The notes under the pieces are model-generated. The model made no database searches and was not told where the DNA came from. It was given only the letters and a program-made list of their open reading frames with translations. Positions 14,801-22,341 of a stretch of DNA of 33,913 bases are shown piece after piece. Position 1 is the stretch's first letter, and each line of letters opens with the position of its first letter. The position numbers were made by a program, and so were the translations under genes. This DNA comes from Clostridiales bacterium (GTDB taxonomy: Bacteria; Bacillota; Clostridia; Saccharofermentanales; Saccharofermentanaceae), in NCBI GenBank assembly GCA_017617935.1, contig JAFZVF010000015.1, forward strand, positions 1-33,913. The letters run 5' to 3'.

Positions 14801-14919
14801 TCAGCCAAAACGCTACCACTCCCCTTCAGGCTCGAAGAAAAAGCCGCGGTCAAAAGGAGCACACATAGGCCGATAACGCCCATCTGCAACGTTTTCTTAA
14901 ATAAATGCTTTCCGTTCAT
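11893..14919 (-). CDS. Membrane HD-GYP phosphodiesterase with beta-propeller sensor
   Basis: A 1008-residue protein predicted to degrade c-di-GMP. Order: N-terminal membrane anchor or signal (about 10-30), an extracytoplasmic two-component-regulator-type propeller with repeated GLP/DGL, GxIWIGT and NLWYVS motifs (about 40-670), a Y_Y_Y-like immunoglobulin-fold domain (GKYKFHMSVVDPHNG), a membrane helix (about 778-797), then HD-GYP with HDIGKIG (H870-D871) and HHERPDGKGYP (923-933). The catalytic residues are intact. I start at ATG 14919; the SD (GGAGG) is 18 bases upstream with a GACAGCTGTC palindrome between. The frame also opens with a GTG at 14967, which would overlap the -10. No diguanylate cyclase is in the window. 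Confidence 0.92.
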   Translation of the reverse strand: MNGKHLFKKTLQMGVIGLCVLLLTAAFSSSLKGSGSVLADGTAGAGAQADPVNSGEGYSTVLYDNQSGLPTSEANAIAQTKEGFIWIGSYSGLIRYDGNAFENLSTDAGVSSVVSLFVDSSNRLWIGTNDSGVSVMERGVFRRFSKQDGLKSLSVRTICEDKEGNIFVGTTEGISYIDKSMKLHTISGDEFVHETIRTLKVSAEGTIYGVTLEGSVFTLKDKKLNGFYNEKALGFTGARAILPDDENPGYIFIGNSADTIYYGSFIDGEFSLSRKFITKDMLFINAIEKYGGTMWVCTDKGIGYFDDYKFISIEDSPMTTSVENMMMDHNYNLWYVSSQQGVMKIVPNQFTDVFKKYKISESVVYTTCLYKDTLYIGTKNAGLIVIKGGKVQEQLIVNDGEDDKDLITLLSDSKVRSINADSKGTVWFSTFGNYGLVGLKDGKITKIRTEEGLPSNRVRTVVERPDGSLMVCCTGGLAIVENGKVTKVYNENDGLTNTEVLTVALLDNGDMVIGTDGGGIFIFNAYGVKNINVDAGLSSDVVMRVKKDRDRNLIWLVTSNSICYMDAHYQIKRVDNFPYLNNFDLYQNGKGETWVLSSNGIYVVKTEDVLSGKPFQYLYYGIHNGLPCISTSNSYSELTSDGYLYMACTSGVSKVNIEDSTNSSNGLQASVPFVEADGDVIYPKEDGSFSIKAATQKLTIYSYVFNYSLINPDVSYQLQGFDKAAITVTRNNLKPVVYTNLKAGKYKFHMSVVDPHNGQSHELSIVIDKEKRIYDYWTFRIIVVFTIVALTALAVKHYMDIRTKKLVAKNKEQKKLIREVVEAFARVIDMKDKYTRGHSIRVAHYTAMLAKEMGRDEDTCEKYYNIALLHDIGKIGIPEEVLNKPGKLDDAEFATIKSHSALGFDTLKDISIMPELAIGAGAHHERPDGKGYPKGLKHEEIPDVARIIAVADTFDAMYSNRPYRNRMPFSKAFGIIKEVSGTQLDSEVVDAFIRLVDKGFFRAPDDDS

Positions 14920-14957
14920 AAACCGACAGCTGTCCGTCCTCCGAAAACATATATTTA

Positions 14958-14966
14958 ATTGTAACA
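14958..14966 (-). promoter_or_regulatory. Promoter of the HD-GYP gene (extended -10)
   Basis: Minus-strand TGT followed by TACAAT (14958-14963). The -35 region is not recognisable. The predicted leader is about 32 nt and includes GGAGG and a GACAGCTGTC palindrome before the ATG. Confidence 0.45.
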
Positions 14967-14991
14967 CGCAGGTAACGGTTGGAAGGCTAAT

Positions 14992-15618
14992 TTATAAAAA
15001 ACTTTTTATGAATATTTCAAGTCCGATTCCGATAAGAATGAGTCCGCCGATGACGGTGGCCTTGTCAGAGAACTTCTCTCCGAGCTTCTTGCCAAACACA
15101 AGACCGCCAACGCAAATGACCAAGGTAACGACGCCGATTATCACCGATGACAGGAAAGCCGCCGGAAAACTGTATTCAGCAGTGGTAAAGCCAACCGAAA
15201 GAGCATCTATGGAAGTCGCAACGCCCTGAAGCAGGAGTGCTCCGAAAGTCAGTCTCCTGACTTCCTTCTTCTCTTTTTCTTCCTCTTTGTCTCCGGGAGT
15301 CTTCTTGGACAGGCCTTCCCATACCATCTTTCCCCCGATGAAGCCCAACAGGATAAGCGATATCCACGGTATAAAAGGCTGGAAGGCTTTGAACATTTCC
15401 GTTACCGAATGAACGAAGAACCACCCGATGAGCGGCATTGCGAACTGAAACAGAGAATAAACGCCTGCGATCGCGAATACCCTGCCCTTCTTCATCGAAG
15501 GCTCTGCAAGGCCGTTTGCGATAGAAACTGAGAATGCGTCCATCGCAAGACCGACGCCTAAAAGTATTGAATTGACAACCAACTGCAATCCTATGACCGC
15601 ATTTGCATCAGTATTCAA
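14992..15618 (-). CDS. mntP: Manganese efflux pump MntP
   Basis: A 208-residue membrane protein with six transmembrane helices in two repeats. Each repeat has its metal-binding Asp: GLAMDAFSVS (D27) and TSIDALSVG (D138), matching the two essential Asp of MntP. A charged loop KKTPGDKEEEKEKKEVRR (105-122) separates the halves. The start is a TTG at 15618 with GAGGTGACCAGCT upstream. It exports excess Mn(II). No yybP-ykoY riboswitch is visible: the predicted leader is only about 30 nt. Confidence 0.92.
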   Translation of the reverse strand: MNTDANAVIGLQLVVNSILLGVGLAMDAFSVSIANGLAEPSMKKGRVFAIAGVYSLFQFAMPLIGWFFVHSVTEMFKAFQPFIPWISLILLGFIGGKMVWEGLSKKTPGDKEEEKEKKEVRRLTFGALLLQGVATSIDALSVGFTTAEYSFPAAFLSSVIIGVVTLVICVGGLVFGKKLGEKFSDKATVIGGLILIGIGLEIFIKSFL

Positions 15619-15654
15619 AGCTGGTCACCTCTGTCCTTTAAACATGCATTAAGA

Positions 15655-15663
15655 ATTCTACCA
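15655..15663 (-). promoter_or_regulatory. mntP promoter (extended -10)
   Basis: Minus-strand TGG followed by TAGAAT (15655-15660). A TTGATT lies 19 bp upstream, which is a long spacer, so the extended -10 is the main evidence. Confidence 0.45.
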
Positions 15664-15758
15664 CAACCAGTCGAGTAAAAATCAACAACAAAAATGAGCA
15701 TAATTCCACAAACAATTACAAATATCAAAGCAAATTTGTGGAGAGGTCATTTTGAATT

Positions 15759-15767
15759 TGATAAAAT
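15759..15767 (+). promoter_or_regulatory. Promoter of the nitroreductase gene (extended -10)
   Basis: TGA followed by TAAAAT (15762-15767) upstream of the gene; the -35 is poor. It is divergent to the mntP promoter in the same 206-bp region. Confidence 0.35.
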
Positions 15768-15824
15768 CGAAATAGACGGTTACCCACAGAATTCGGGATT
15801 CTTTCAGAAAGGAGGATGATGGTC

Positions 15825-16496
15825 ATGACGTTTGACGAAGCGATCAAGGCAAGACACACCGTAAAGGTTTACAAAAAGAAACCAATACCCGCCGACGTTG
15901 CAAAGCAGCTTAACGAAAGGATCAAGGCCCTTAACGAAGGGCTCGACGTGTTCATGTCGCTGGTAACAAACGATTCCTCAGCTCTCAATGCAGCCTACAG
16001 GATCGCCATGACAAAGAACGTGAACAACTACATCGTCCTCTCCGGCAAAAACGAGAAAGACCTCGAAGAAAAGCTCGGTTACGGCGGAGCGGACATAATG
16101 CTCTACGCACAGACCCTGGGCCTTAACACGTGGTGGGTCAGCGGAACCTTTAACAAAGGCAACGCCCGCGAAAAAGGCGGCATACCCGGAACAAACCTCA
16201 TCAAGGGCATAATCATAATCGGATACGGCGAGAACAACGGCATTCCCCACAAGTCGAAGAAGCCTTCCGAAGTCTCGCTTTACAACGGCAGGTCCCAGCC
16301 TTTCTGGTTCATCAGAGGCGTAGGCGCCGCTCTGTTGGCTCCCACCTCCCTTAACCGTCAGGCGTTCATGATCAGATGCACCGGAGACAAGGTCAGCATC
16401 AGTTGCGATAAAGGTCCATATTCAGACCTGGAACTCGGAATAATCAAGTATCATTTCGAGATAGGCGCAGGCAGGGAAAATTTCGTCTACGAATAG
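15825..16496 (+). CDS. Nitroreductase family protein
   Basis: A 223-residue FMN-dependent oxidoreductase of the nitroreductase fold. It opens with the usual FDEAIKARHTVKVY block (FMN phosphate site), has an FMN-contacting YGGADIMLYAQTLGLNTWWV segment in the middle, a GYGE turn, and a LLAPTSLNRQAF segment that in the family contacts FMN. The ATG at 15825 is preferred because AAAGGAGG ends nine bases upstream; two earlier in-frame ATGs sit on or next to the SD. The physiological substrate is unknown. It stands alone on the plus strand, with a strong terminator. Confidence 0.88.
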   Translation: MTFDEAIKARHTVKVYKKKPIPADVAKQLNERIKALNEGLDVFMSLVTNDSSALNAAYRIAMTKNVNNYIVLSGKNEKDLEEKLGYGGADIMLYAQTLGLNTWWVSGTFNKGNAREKGGIPGTNLIKGIIIIGYGENNGIPHKSKKPSEVSLYNGRSQPFWFIRGVGAALLAPTSLNRQAFMIRCTGDKVSISCDKGPYSDLELGIIKYHFEIGAGRENFVYE

Positions 16497-16517
16497 ACGG
16501 TTTCAAAAAAGCAAATT

Positions 16518-16550
16518 AAAAGGACCATGCAAACCGCATGGTCCTTTTTT
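16518..16550 (+). terminator. Terminator after the nitroreductase (bidirectional)
   Basis: A perfect 13-bp stem AAAAGGACCATGC (16518-16530) / GCATGGTCCTTTT (16536-16548), 5-nt loop, T-run to 16550. The A-run on the other side may allow it to stop rny transcripts too (rny ends at 16621 on the minus strand). Confidence 0.92.
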
Positions 16551-16620
16551 GTTCTTTGGATAAGTGAATTCCCTGACGCGTTTGTTTCAATAATATATTC
16601 AATAAAAAATTGTATTTGTA

Positions 16621-18198
16621 TTATTTCGCAATGTCTGTCGCGCGAATTTCACGTATTACGTTGACCTTTATCTGGCCGGGATAATCAAGCTCGTCTTCGA
16701 TCTTCTTGCAGATCTCATGAGCCTTAAGCGCCATTTCATCATCAGACACCTTGTCGGGAGAAACGATTACACGGATCTCACGGCCTGCCTGAATTGCAAA
16801 GCTCTTCTCAACACCCTCAAAGCTTGTGGCAATTTCTTCGAGCTTCTCGATTCTCTTAATGTACGTCTCGAGATTCTCTCTCCTCGCTCCAGGACGAGCA
16901 GCTGAAATTGCATCTGCTGCGGCTACAAGTACTGCTTCCGCACACGTCGGCTCTACGTCGCCGTGGTGTGCTTCAATGCAGTTGATGACGTCAGGATTCT
17001 CATGATATTTCTTGGCGATCTCAACACCGAGTTGAACGTGCGTTCCCTCCTGTTCGAAATCGACGGACTTACCAATATCGTGGAGTAATCCTGCCCTCTT
17101 TGCCAGATTGCTGTCCAGACCCAACTCATCGGCCATCATTGCAGCGATCCAGGATACTTCGATCGAGTGCTGCAGGACGTTCTGTCCATATGATGTTCTG
17201 TATTTAAGTCTTCCCAAAAGCTTGATGATCTCCGGGTGGAGATTCATGACGCCTGTATCAAAGGAAGCCTGATCACCCGCTGCCTTGATCGTCTGATTGA
17301 GTTCCTTCTTCGCCTTGTTGGACATTTCCTCTATCCTTGCGGGATGGATTCTGCCGTCAGCGACAAGCTTCTCGATCGTAAGTCTCGCGATCTCCCTTCT
17401 GATGGGATCGAACGATGACAGGACGATGGCTTCGGGAGTATCGTCAATAATAAGGTCTACACCTGTTATGGTCTCAATGGCACGGATGTTTCTACCTTCA
17501 CGACCGATGATTCTTCCCTTCATCTCGTCATTAGGGAGATTTACAACCGATACCGTAACCTCTGAAACGTAGTCGGATGCGTAACGCTGGATCGCATTGA
17601 CGATTATGTCTTTTGCTACCTTGTCCGCATTCTGCTTCGTTTTCTCTTCCATTTGCTTGAGCATTACTGCCATATCATGCGTATATTCACGTTTTGCTTC
17701 TTCAAGCACGAGGTTCTTTGCTTCGGCGACCGTAAGTCCTGAAACGTTTTCAAGTTCCGTCTTCTTACGGGATTCGTAATCCTTGGCGCGGGCTTCGAGT
17801 TCGGCAACATACTGCTGCTTTTTCTCGATCTCCTCCTGCTTCTTTTCGCAAGCGGCTTCCGTACGGGTGATATTTTCTTCTCTTTGCTCAAGTCTGCTGC
17901 GTTCTTTTGCAAGTTCCTGCTTGATGTCCCTGGCTTCGCGCTCCAGTTCGGAACGGACCCTGGAAACTTCTTCCTTCGCCTGCAAAAGCAAATCGCGTTT
18001 GTTATTCTCTGCCTCTTTCCTGGCATTTGCAGTCTGCATATCCAAATCCTCTTTGGACTTTGCTATATCTTCCTCTGCCTTCTTCCGCTGCTTGGAGAAG
18101 CCCGAAAGAAAATACAGTGCTGATAAAACAATACCCAGGATGAGACTTACAACGCCCACGATTATCACAACAATTAAACCAAAACCTTGTTGTGGCAC
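16621..18198 (-). CDS. rny: Ribonuclease Y
   Basis: A 525-residue membrane-anchored endoribonuclease that starts bulk mRNA decay. N-terminal transmembrane helix (about 6-30), a long charged coiled coil (about 36-200), a KH domain with [15 protein letters not shown], an HD domain with [17 protein letters not shown], and the usual C-terminal domain ending [11 protein letters not shown]. The GTG at 18198 is chosen because GGAGGTGA precedes it with eight-base spacing, which gives the family's normal length. A frame open 34 codons further upstream overlaps the promoter. Confidence 0.96.
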   Translation of the reverse strand: MPQQGFGLIVVIIVGVVSLILGIVLSALYFLSGFSKQRKKAEEDIAKSKEDLDMQTANARKEAENNKRDLLLQAKEEVSRVRSELEREARDIKQELAKERSRLEQREENITRTEAACEKKQEEIEKKQQYVAELEARAKDYESRKKTELENVSGLTVAEAKNLVLEEAKREYTHDMAVMLKQMEEKTKQNADKVAKDIIVNAIQRYASDYVSEVTVSVVNLPNDEMKGRIIGREGRNIRAIETITGVDLIIDDTPEAIVLSSFDPIRREIARLTIEKLVADGRIHPARIEEMSNKAKKELNQTIKAAGDQASFDTGVMNLHPEIIKLLGRLKYRTSYGQNVLQHSIEVSWIAAMMADELGLDSNLAKRAGLLHDIGKSVDFEQEGTHVQLGVEIAKKYHENPDVINCIEAHHGDVEPTCAEAVLVAAADAISAARPGARRENLETYIKRIEKLEEIATSFEGVEKSFAIQAGREIRVIVSPDKVSDDEMALKAHEICKKIEDELDYPGQIKVNVIREIRATDIAK

Positions 18199-18268
18199 GT
18201 TGGTACTCACCTCCAATATATATTTAGTTGTCAAAGAACGTTTACATGGCTCTGACAAGCCATCAAAT

Positions 18269-18297
18269 ATTTTAGAAATAAAATATGCTTGTGTCAA
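18269..18297 (-). promoter_or_regulatory. rny promoter
   Basis: Minus-strand consensus -35 TTGACA (18292-18297), 17-bp spacer, -10 TAAAAT (18269-18274). It overlaps the upstream region of the divergent rluD-like promoter. Confidence 0.85.
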
Positions 18298-18301
18298 CAT
18301 T

Positions 18302-18310
18302 TGTTACAAT
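18302..18310 (+). promoter_or_regulatory. Promoter giving a leaderless rluD-like mRNA
   Basis: TGT followed by TACAAT (18305-18310), an extended -10. Transcription is expected seven bases after the -10, at 18317, which is the A of the ATG. Confidence 0.5.
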
Positions 18311-18316
18311 ATAGTT

Positions 18317-19222
18317 ATGAAAATCGAGTATCAGGTCGAAAAACAGTTCGAAAACTACGAAATACGGTCGATTCTTGCCCGAAAATTCAAGATGAGCGGC
18401 ACAATGATCAAAAAGCTCAAATTGTACGGCAAGGTCGACTTAAACGGCTCGCATGCGCGTGTGGTAGACACCGTGGAAGCAGGCGACCTGCTGTTTTGCG
18501 AGTTCGAGGACAATTCCGGTCCTCTTAACCGTGTGCCAGGTATTCCTATCCTTTTCGAGAACGGCTCTTACGCCGTCGTGGACAAGCCTTCCGGCATGGT
18601 CACTCACCCGGGGCACGGCCATCTGGACGACTCTTTGTTGACCCACCTGTCGGATTCTCATCTCCACCCCGTCATGAGGCTTGACCGCGAGACTTCAGGT
18701 CTCATAATCATCGCCAAGGACGGCTATGCGCATAACACGCTGGCCACGCTCGCAGGCATCACCAAGAGATACAAGGCTCTTACCTATGGCAAATGGGACG
18801 AGGAAGAAGGAACGATCGACATGCCGATCGCCAGAAGGCCCGGTTCCGTCATGATCCGTGACTGCGTCACGGACGGCACGGGTCGCGATTCAATAACCCA
18901 CTACACCGTTCTTGAATACTTTCCTGACAAGGACGTGTCGCTTGTCGAATACCAACTGGAGACGGGACGCTGTCACCAGATAAGAGTTCATTCGCTTTAC
19001 ATGGGTCATCCCCTTGTCGGGGACGGCCTTTATGGTCCCAATTCGATAGACAATCCCTCCGACAAGTTTCCAAAGTCTTTGGCATTGGACAAGGAAATGG
19101 GCCGCGTGGCGCTCCACGCTTACAGCCTTAGGTTTAACGATCCTCTTGAAAATGGCGTGTTAAGGGAATTCGAGAGCCCACTGCCGCCCGACATGGCGTC
19201 ACTTACAGGAAGGACTGAATAA
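18317..19222 (+). CDS. RluA/RluD-family rRNA pseudouridine synthase
   Basis: A 301-residue enzyme converting uridine to pseudouridine in rRNA or tRNA. An S4-like N-terminal domain (MIKKLKLYGKVDLNGS, 30-45) precedes the catalytic domain with KPSGMVTHP (90-98) and RLDRETSG (121-128; catalytic D123), followed by YKALTYG and the LETGRCHQIRVH motif. No ribosome binding site precedes the ATG at 18317; only six bases separate it from a -10 box, so the mRNA is probably leaderless. The frame is open further upstream only because it runs antisense to rny. Its last 20 bases overlap the end of recN. Which uridine it modifies is not visible. Confidence 0.93.
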   Translation: MKIEYQVEKQFENYEIRSILARKFKMSGTMIKKLKLYGKVDLNGSHARVVDTVEAGDLLFCEFEDNSGPLNRVPGIPILFENGSYAVVDKPSGMVTHPGHGHLDDSLLTHLSDSHLHPVMRLDRETSGLIIIAKDGYAHNTLATLAGITKRYKALTYGKWDEEEGTIDMPIARRPGSVMIRDCVTDGTGRDSITHYTVLEYFPDKDVSLVEYQLETGRCHQIRVHSLYMGHPLVGDGLYGPNSIDNPSDKFPKSLALDKEMGRVALHAYSLRFNDPLENGVLREFESPLPPDMASLTGRTE

Positions 19223-20909
19223 GGTCTTTTGCAAGCCTGACCGAAGACTCGCCGTTACCGCCCGAAAGAAGCCTTGAGACCTCGTTGATGCGGGAATCGT
19301 TGTCCAGGAGCTCGCATTCGGTGATCGTATTTCCTGAGACTACCCGCTTTGTCAGCATGAAGTTGCAGTCCGCAGCCGCCGCTATCTGCGCGGTATGCGT
19401 GACGCAGAGGACCTGATGGCCTTCGGCTATCGACTTGAGCTTCTTTGCGATGGCTGCGGAAGCCTTTCCGGAAACGCCTGTATCAATCTCGTCGAAAATG
19501 AGCGTCGGAGTGTTGTCGCTCCTGCTCAAGACGTTCTTTATCGCGAGCATTATCCTAGAAGCTTCACCGCCTGAAACGATTGCCGAAAGAGCTCTCGCCT
19601 CCTGACCGGGGTTCGCGCTGAACCTGAATGCTATGTCGTCAATGCCTGAAGATGAGAAGAACCTGGTCTTTTCCCTTCTCGTAAACTGGACTTCAAACAC
19701 CGCGTTCGGCATCTCGAGATCGGCAAGTTCCTTTACTATCGCGGATGAAAGCTTCTTTCCTGCAGCCTTTCTTGCAGAAGACAGCTCCTCCGCGCAAGAC
19801 AGGAGCTCCTTTTCGACAGCGACCCTCTTGGTCTTGAGTTCTGACAACATGTCCTTGTTCGCATCTATCTCGGACAATTCCTGAGCAGCTTTTGTGCCGA
19901 AGTCGTTGATCTCAGCTATGTCCTTGCCGTACTTGCCCTTTAAATCGTAAAGCAGGCCGATCCTCTCTTCAGTCTTCTGCCTGAGATTCGGATCGTAGTT
20001 CATTTCATCCAATATCTTGGCTATGTCAGCCGCGAGAGCTTCAAGGTCCAGAGAGATTGCGTTTGCGCGCGCCGCGAGGCTCGTATAAGATCCGTCCTGG
20101 GACGCAACCCTTGCAAGTTCCTTTGCAGCGAAAGCAGTATCGGAAGCTGCACCCTGCGAACCCAAGCCGTTGCTTGAATCAGAACCCTCGAGGACTGAAA
20201 GGACTTCGGAAAGAGCTGAAGCCGTGGACTCGTTAAGCTGAAGCTTCTTCCTCGTCTCGACGAGCTCGTCCTCCTCACCGTCCTTGAAGTTGGCTTCAGT
20301 TATTTCCTTTACGACGAATTCAAGGTATTCCCTTCTCCTGTCCAGATAATCCGGAGAAGAAGATATTCCCTTGATGCGCGTCACTATCTGCTTGTATTCG
20401 TTAAGGAGCTCCGTGTACTTCGCATGAAGCTTCGTAATCTTGTCTCCGCCGTAGCTGTCGAGGTAACCCGAATGGCTCTTCTCGTCAAAGATCGCTTGAG
20501 TGTCGTGCTGGCCGTGTATGTCGACAAGGAACGACGCGACGTCCTTTAAGAGCTGGAGCGTTACGCTAACTCCGTTGATCCTTGCAAGGCTCTTGCCGTT
20601 GACGTAGATCTGACGGGAGATCATGAGCATTTCCTCTTCGAGGGCAATCCCCTGCGCTTCAAGAATCTTGTCCAGCTCGGAACGGTTCTTGAGGTCGTTC
20701 ACGTCAAAGCACGCTTCGACAAAGCATGACGAAGATCCTGACCTTACCAAGGTCTTGGACGCCTTCGCGCCCAATATGAGGCTTATCGCGTCGACTATAA
20801 GGCTCTTGCCCGCTCCGGTCTCACCGCTTATGCAGTTGAGTCCGTAAGAAGGTTCGAAAACGATGTTTGAAATTACGGCGAAATCCCTTATCTCAAGGCG
20901 GAGAAGCAT
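19203..20909 (-). CDS. recN: DNA repair protein RecN
   Basis: A 568-residue SMC-like ATPase that holds and processes double-strand break ends. Walker A GETGAGKS (29-36), a long central coiled coil (about 160-360), the ABC signature region AIVSGGEASRIMLAI and Walker B LIFDEIDTGVSG close to the C terminus. The start at 20909 (MLLRLEIRDFAVI) is typical of the family and lies three bases after the argR stop. It is the last gene of the efp operon, and its end overlaps the convergent rluD-like gene by 20 bases. Confidence 0.96.
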   Translation of the reverse strand: MLLRLEIRDFAVISNIVFEPSYGLNCISGETGAGKSLIVDAISLILGAKASKTLVRSGSSSCFVEACFDVNDLKNRSELDKILEAQGIALEEEMLMISRQIYVNGKSLARINGVSVTLQLLKDVASFLVDIHGQHDTQAIFDEKSHSGYLDSYGGDKITKLHAKYTELLNEYKQIVTRIKGISSSPDYLDRRREYLEFVVKEITEANFKDGEEDELVETRKKLQLNESTASALSEVLSVLEGSDSSNGLGSQGAASDTAFAAKELARVASQDGSYTSLAARANAISLDLEALAADIAKILDEMNYDPNLRQKTEERIGLLYDLKGKYGKDIAEINDFGTKAAQELSEIDANKDMLSELKTKRVAVEKELLSCAEELSSARKAAGKKLSSAIVKELADLEMPNAVFEVQFTRREKTRFFSSSGIDDIAFRFSANPGQEARALSAIVSGGEASRIMLAIKNVLSRSDNTPTLIFDEIDTGVSGKASAAIAKKLKSIAEGHQVLCVTHTAQIAAAADCNFMLTKRVVSGNTITECELLDNDSRINEVSRLLSGGNGESSVRLAKDLIQSFL

Positions 20910-20912
20910 TAA

Positions 20913-21398
20913 TTACACCGTCCCGTCCGAAGATGCTCCGCGGTCCATCATGTCGGAGATCGTCATTACGAGAGCCTTTGCCTCGTCTATTCCGCTGGCT
21001 GCACAGAACACAGTGTCATCTCCCGCTATCGTTCCGACCACGTCCTGAAGGTGCATGGAATCGAGCGCGGATGCAGCCGCCTGAGCCATGCCGGGAAGAG
21101 TCTTGATGACAAGGATGTTCATCGCGGCTTCAACTGACACGAGGCTGTTGGAAAAGACTGCCAAGAGCCTTCCGGGAGCAACGTCTCCCGTTCTGTCCAG
21201 AACCGCGTATTTCGTATTCTTGTTCGGAAGCGTTATCTTGATTATCCCAAGTTCCTTGATGTCTCTTGAGCAAGTCGCCTGCGTAGCCTCAAAGCCTGCT
21301 TCTCGGACAAGCTTCGTCAGGTCTTCCTGTGTGGAAATGTCCTTATCGCGGATGAGCTTAAGGATAAGCTCCTGTCTTGCATTCTTACCTGTCTTCAT
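20913..21398 (-). CDS. argR: Arginine repressor ArgR
   Basis: A 161-residue regulator of arginine synthesis and catabolism. The N-terminal winged helix has ISTQEDLTKLVREAGF and ATQATCSRDIKELGI (about 21-53); the C-terminal oligomerisation and arginine-binding domain has VVGTIAGDDTVFCA. It overlaps the end of nadK by 14 bases and precedes recN, the conserved argR-recN order of Bacillota. Confidence 0.95.
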   Translation of the reverse strand: MKTGKNARQELILKLIRDKDISTQEDLTKLVREAGFEATQATCSRDIKELGIIKITLPNKNTKYAVLDRTGDVAPGRLLAVFSNSLVSVEAAMNILVIKTLPGMAQAAASALDSMHLQDVVGTIAGDDTVFCAASGIDEAKALVMTISDMMDRGASSDGTV

Positions 21399-22263
21399 AG
21401 AAGGAACCTCTCTGGACTATCTTCTTCCTTACGTTGCTGAAGAAATTGTCGTTCTTGAGCGCCACGGTCTTAAGGACCCTGGAATAACGCTTGATGATGA
21501 TGTAATCAAAAGGCTCGAGATCCACAAAGCTCCTGCCGTCGGGGCAGATCATCGGCGCGGACTCAAAATTGTCCAAGTCGATTCTGACGACGCTGTCGGA
21601 ACCCGTAACGTAAGTAAAGCCGTTAAAGGTATGTGAGCAGATCGGCGTAACGATTATGTCCTTCATGGAAGGCATGAGCAGAGGGCCCCCGGCGGCAAGA
21701 GAATAAGCCGTAGAGCCGGTAGCCGTCGCGATGATCAACCCGTCTCCATGGAACCTCTCTATCTTCTGACCGTCTATCGAAAGCGTGAGTTTTGTTACAT
21801 GGGGCTTTGCGCCTCTTACGATCATGATGTCGTTAAGGCACTCTTCCGTTCCCTTCAGCGTTCCGTCCTTCGAGAAGACCTGAACCTCAAGCTGCGTCCT
21901 TTCGAGAATCTTGTAATTGCCTTTGACCAAAGCGGTTATATCCTTCTCAAGATCGTCAACGTTGATCTCGGTAAGAAAACCGATGGAGCCCTTGTTTACG
22001 CCGACGAATTCGGTATCGAGCTCCCTGTATTTTTCCACGACGGAAAGGAACGTTCCATCGCCTCCGATCGAAATGATCGTCTTTAAGGGAAGCTTTGTGA
22101 AGTTCTCGAAAACGGTACCATCGGGAGCGTCAAACTCACCTTCGAATTCCTTTGCAAAAACAGGCGTGCCGCCACATGCGAGAATTATCTCGGCGGTCCT
22201 TTTTGCGACCTGATATCCGGTATCCCGGCTGTCGTTAGAATAAATTCCGTAATACATGGTCAA
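21385..22263 (-). CDS. nadK: NAD kinase
   Basis: A 292-residue enzyme phosphorylating NAD to NADP. The catalytic GGDGTFL motif is at 67-73, followed by the NKGSIGFLTE loop, LNDIMIVRG (normally NE/D), and the Gly/Thr-rich GDGLIIATATGSTAYSLAAGG block that binds NAD. The start is probably the TTG at 22263, seven bases after GAGG; an ATG two codons later (22257) is the alternative. A 78-base gap separates it from dxs, larger than elsewhere in this operon, and a TATTAT box lies in it, so an internal promoter is possible. Confidence 0.95.
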   Translation of the reverse strand: MTMYYGIYSNDSRDTGYQVAKRTAEIILACGGTPVFAKEFEGEFDAPDGTVFENFTKLPLKTIISIGGDGTFLSVVEKYRELDTEFVGVNKGSIGFLTEINVDDLEKDITALVKGNYKILERTQLEVQVFSKDGTLKGTEECLNDIMIVRGAKPHVTKLTLSIDGQKIERFHGDGLIIATATGSTAYSLAAGGPLLMPSMKDIIVTPICSHTFNGFTYVTGSDSVVRIDLDNFESAPMICPDGRSFVDLEPFDYIIIKRYSRVLKTVALKNDNFFSNVRKKIVQRGSFYEDR

Positions 22264-22341
22264 AGCGAATCCTCTTAAAAGATTGTCAGCATCTAGATAA
22301 TACTAACACATTCTGATAATTAATCACCATTATGAATAAAA

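Noticed and set aside
15619..15760. Mn riboswitch (yybP-ykoY) before mntP
   Set aside because: The predicted leader is only about 30 nt and has no paired helix framework of that riboswitch.
16597..16620. Promoter in the AT-rich stretch after the nitroreductase terminator
   Set aside because: No gene starts on either strand near it, and the -10-like words lack a -35; it is simply AT-rich spacer.
17783..18316. N-terminal extension of the rluD-like protein
   Set aside because: The frame is open upstream only because it is antisense to rny; the sequence is low-complexity Ser/Phe-rich and the family begins at about the ATG at 18317.
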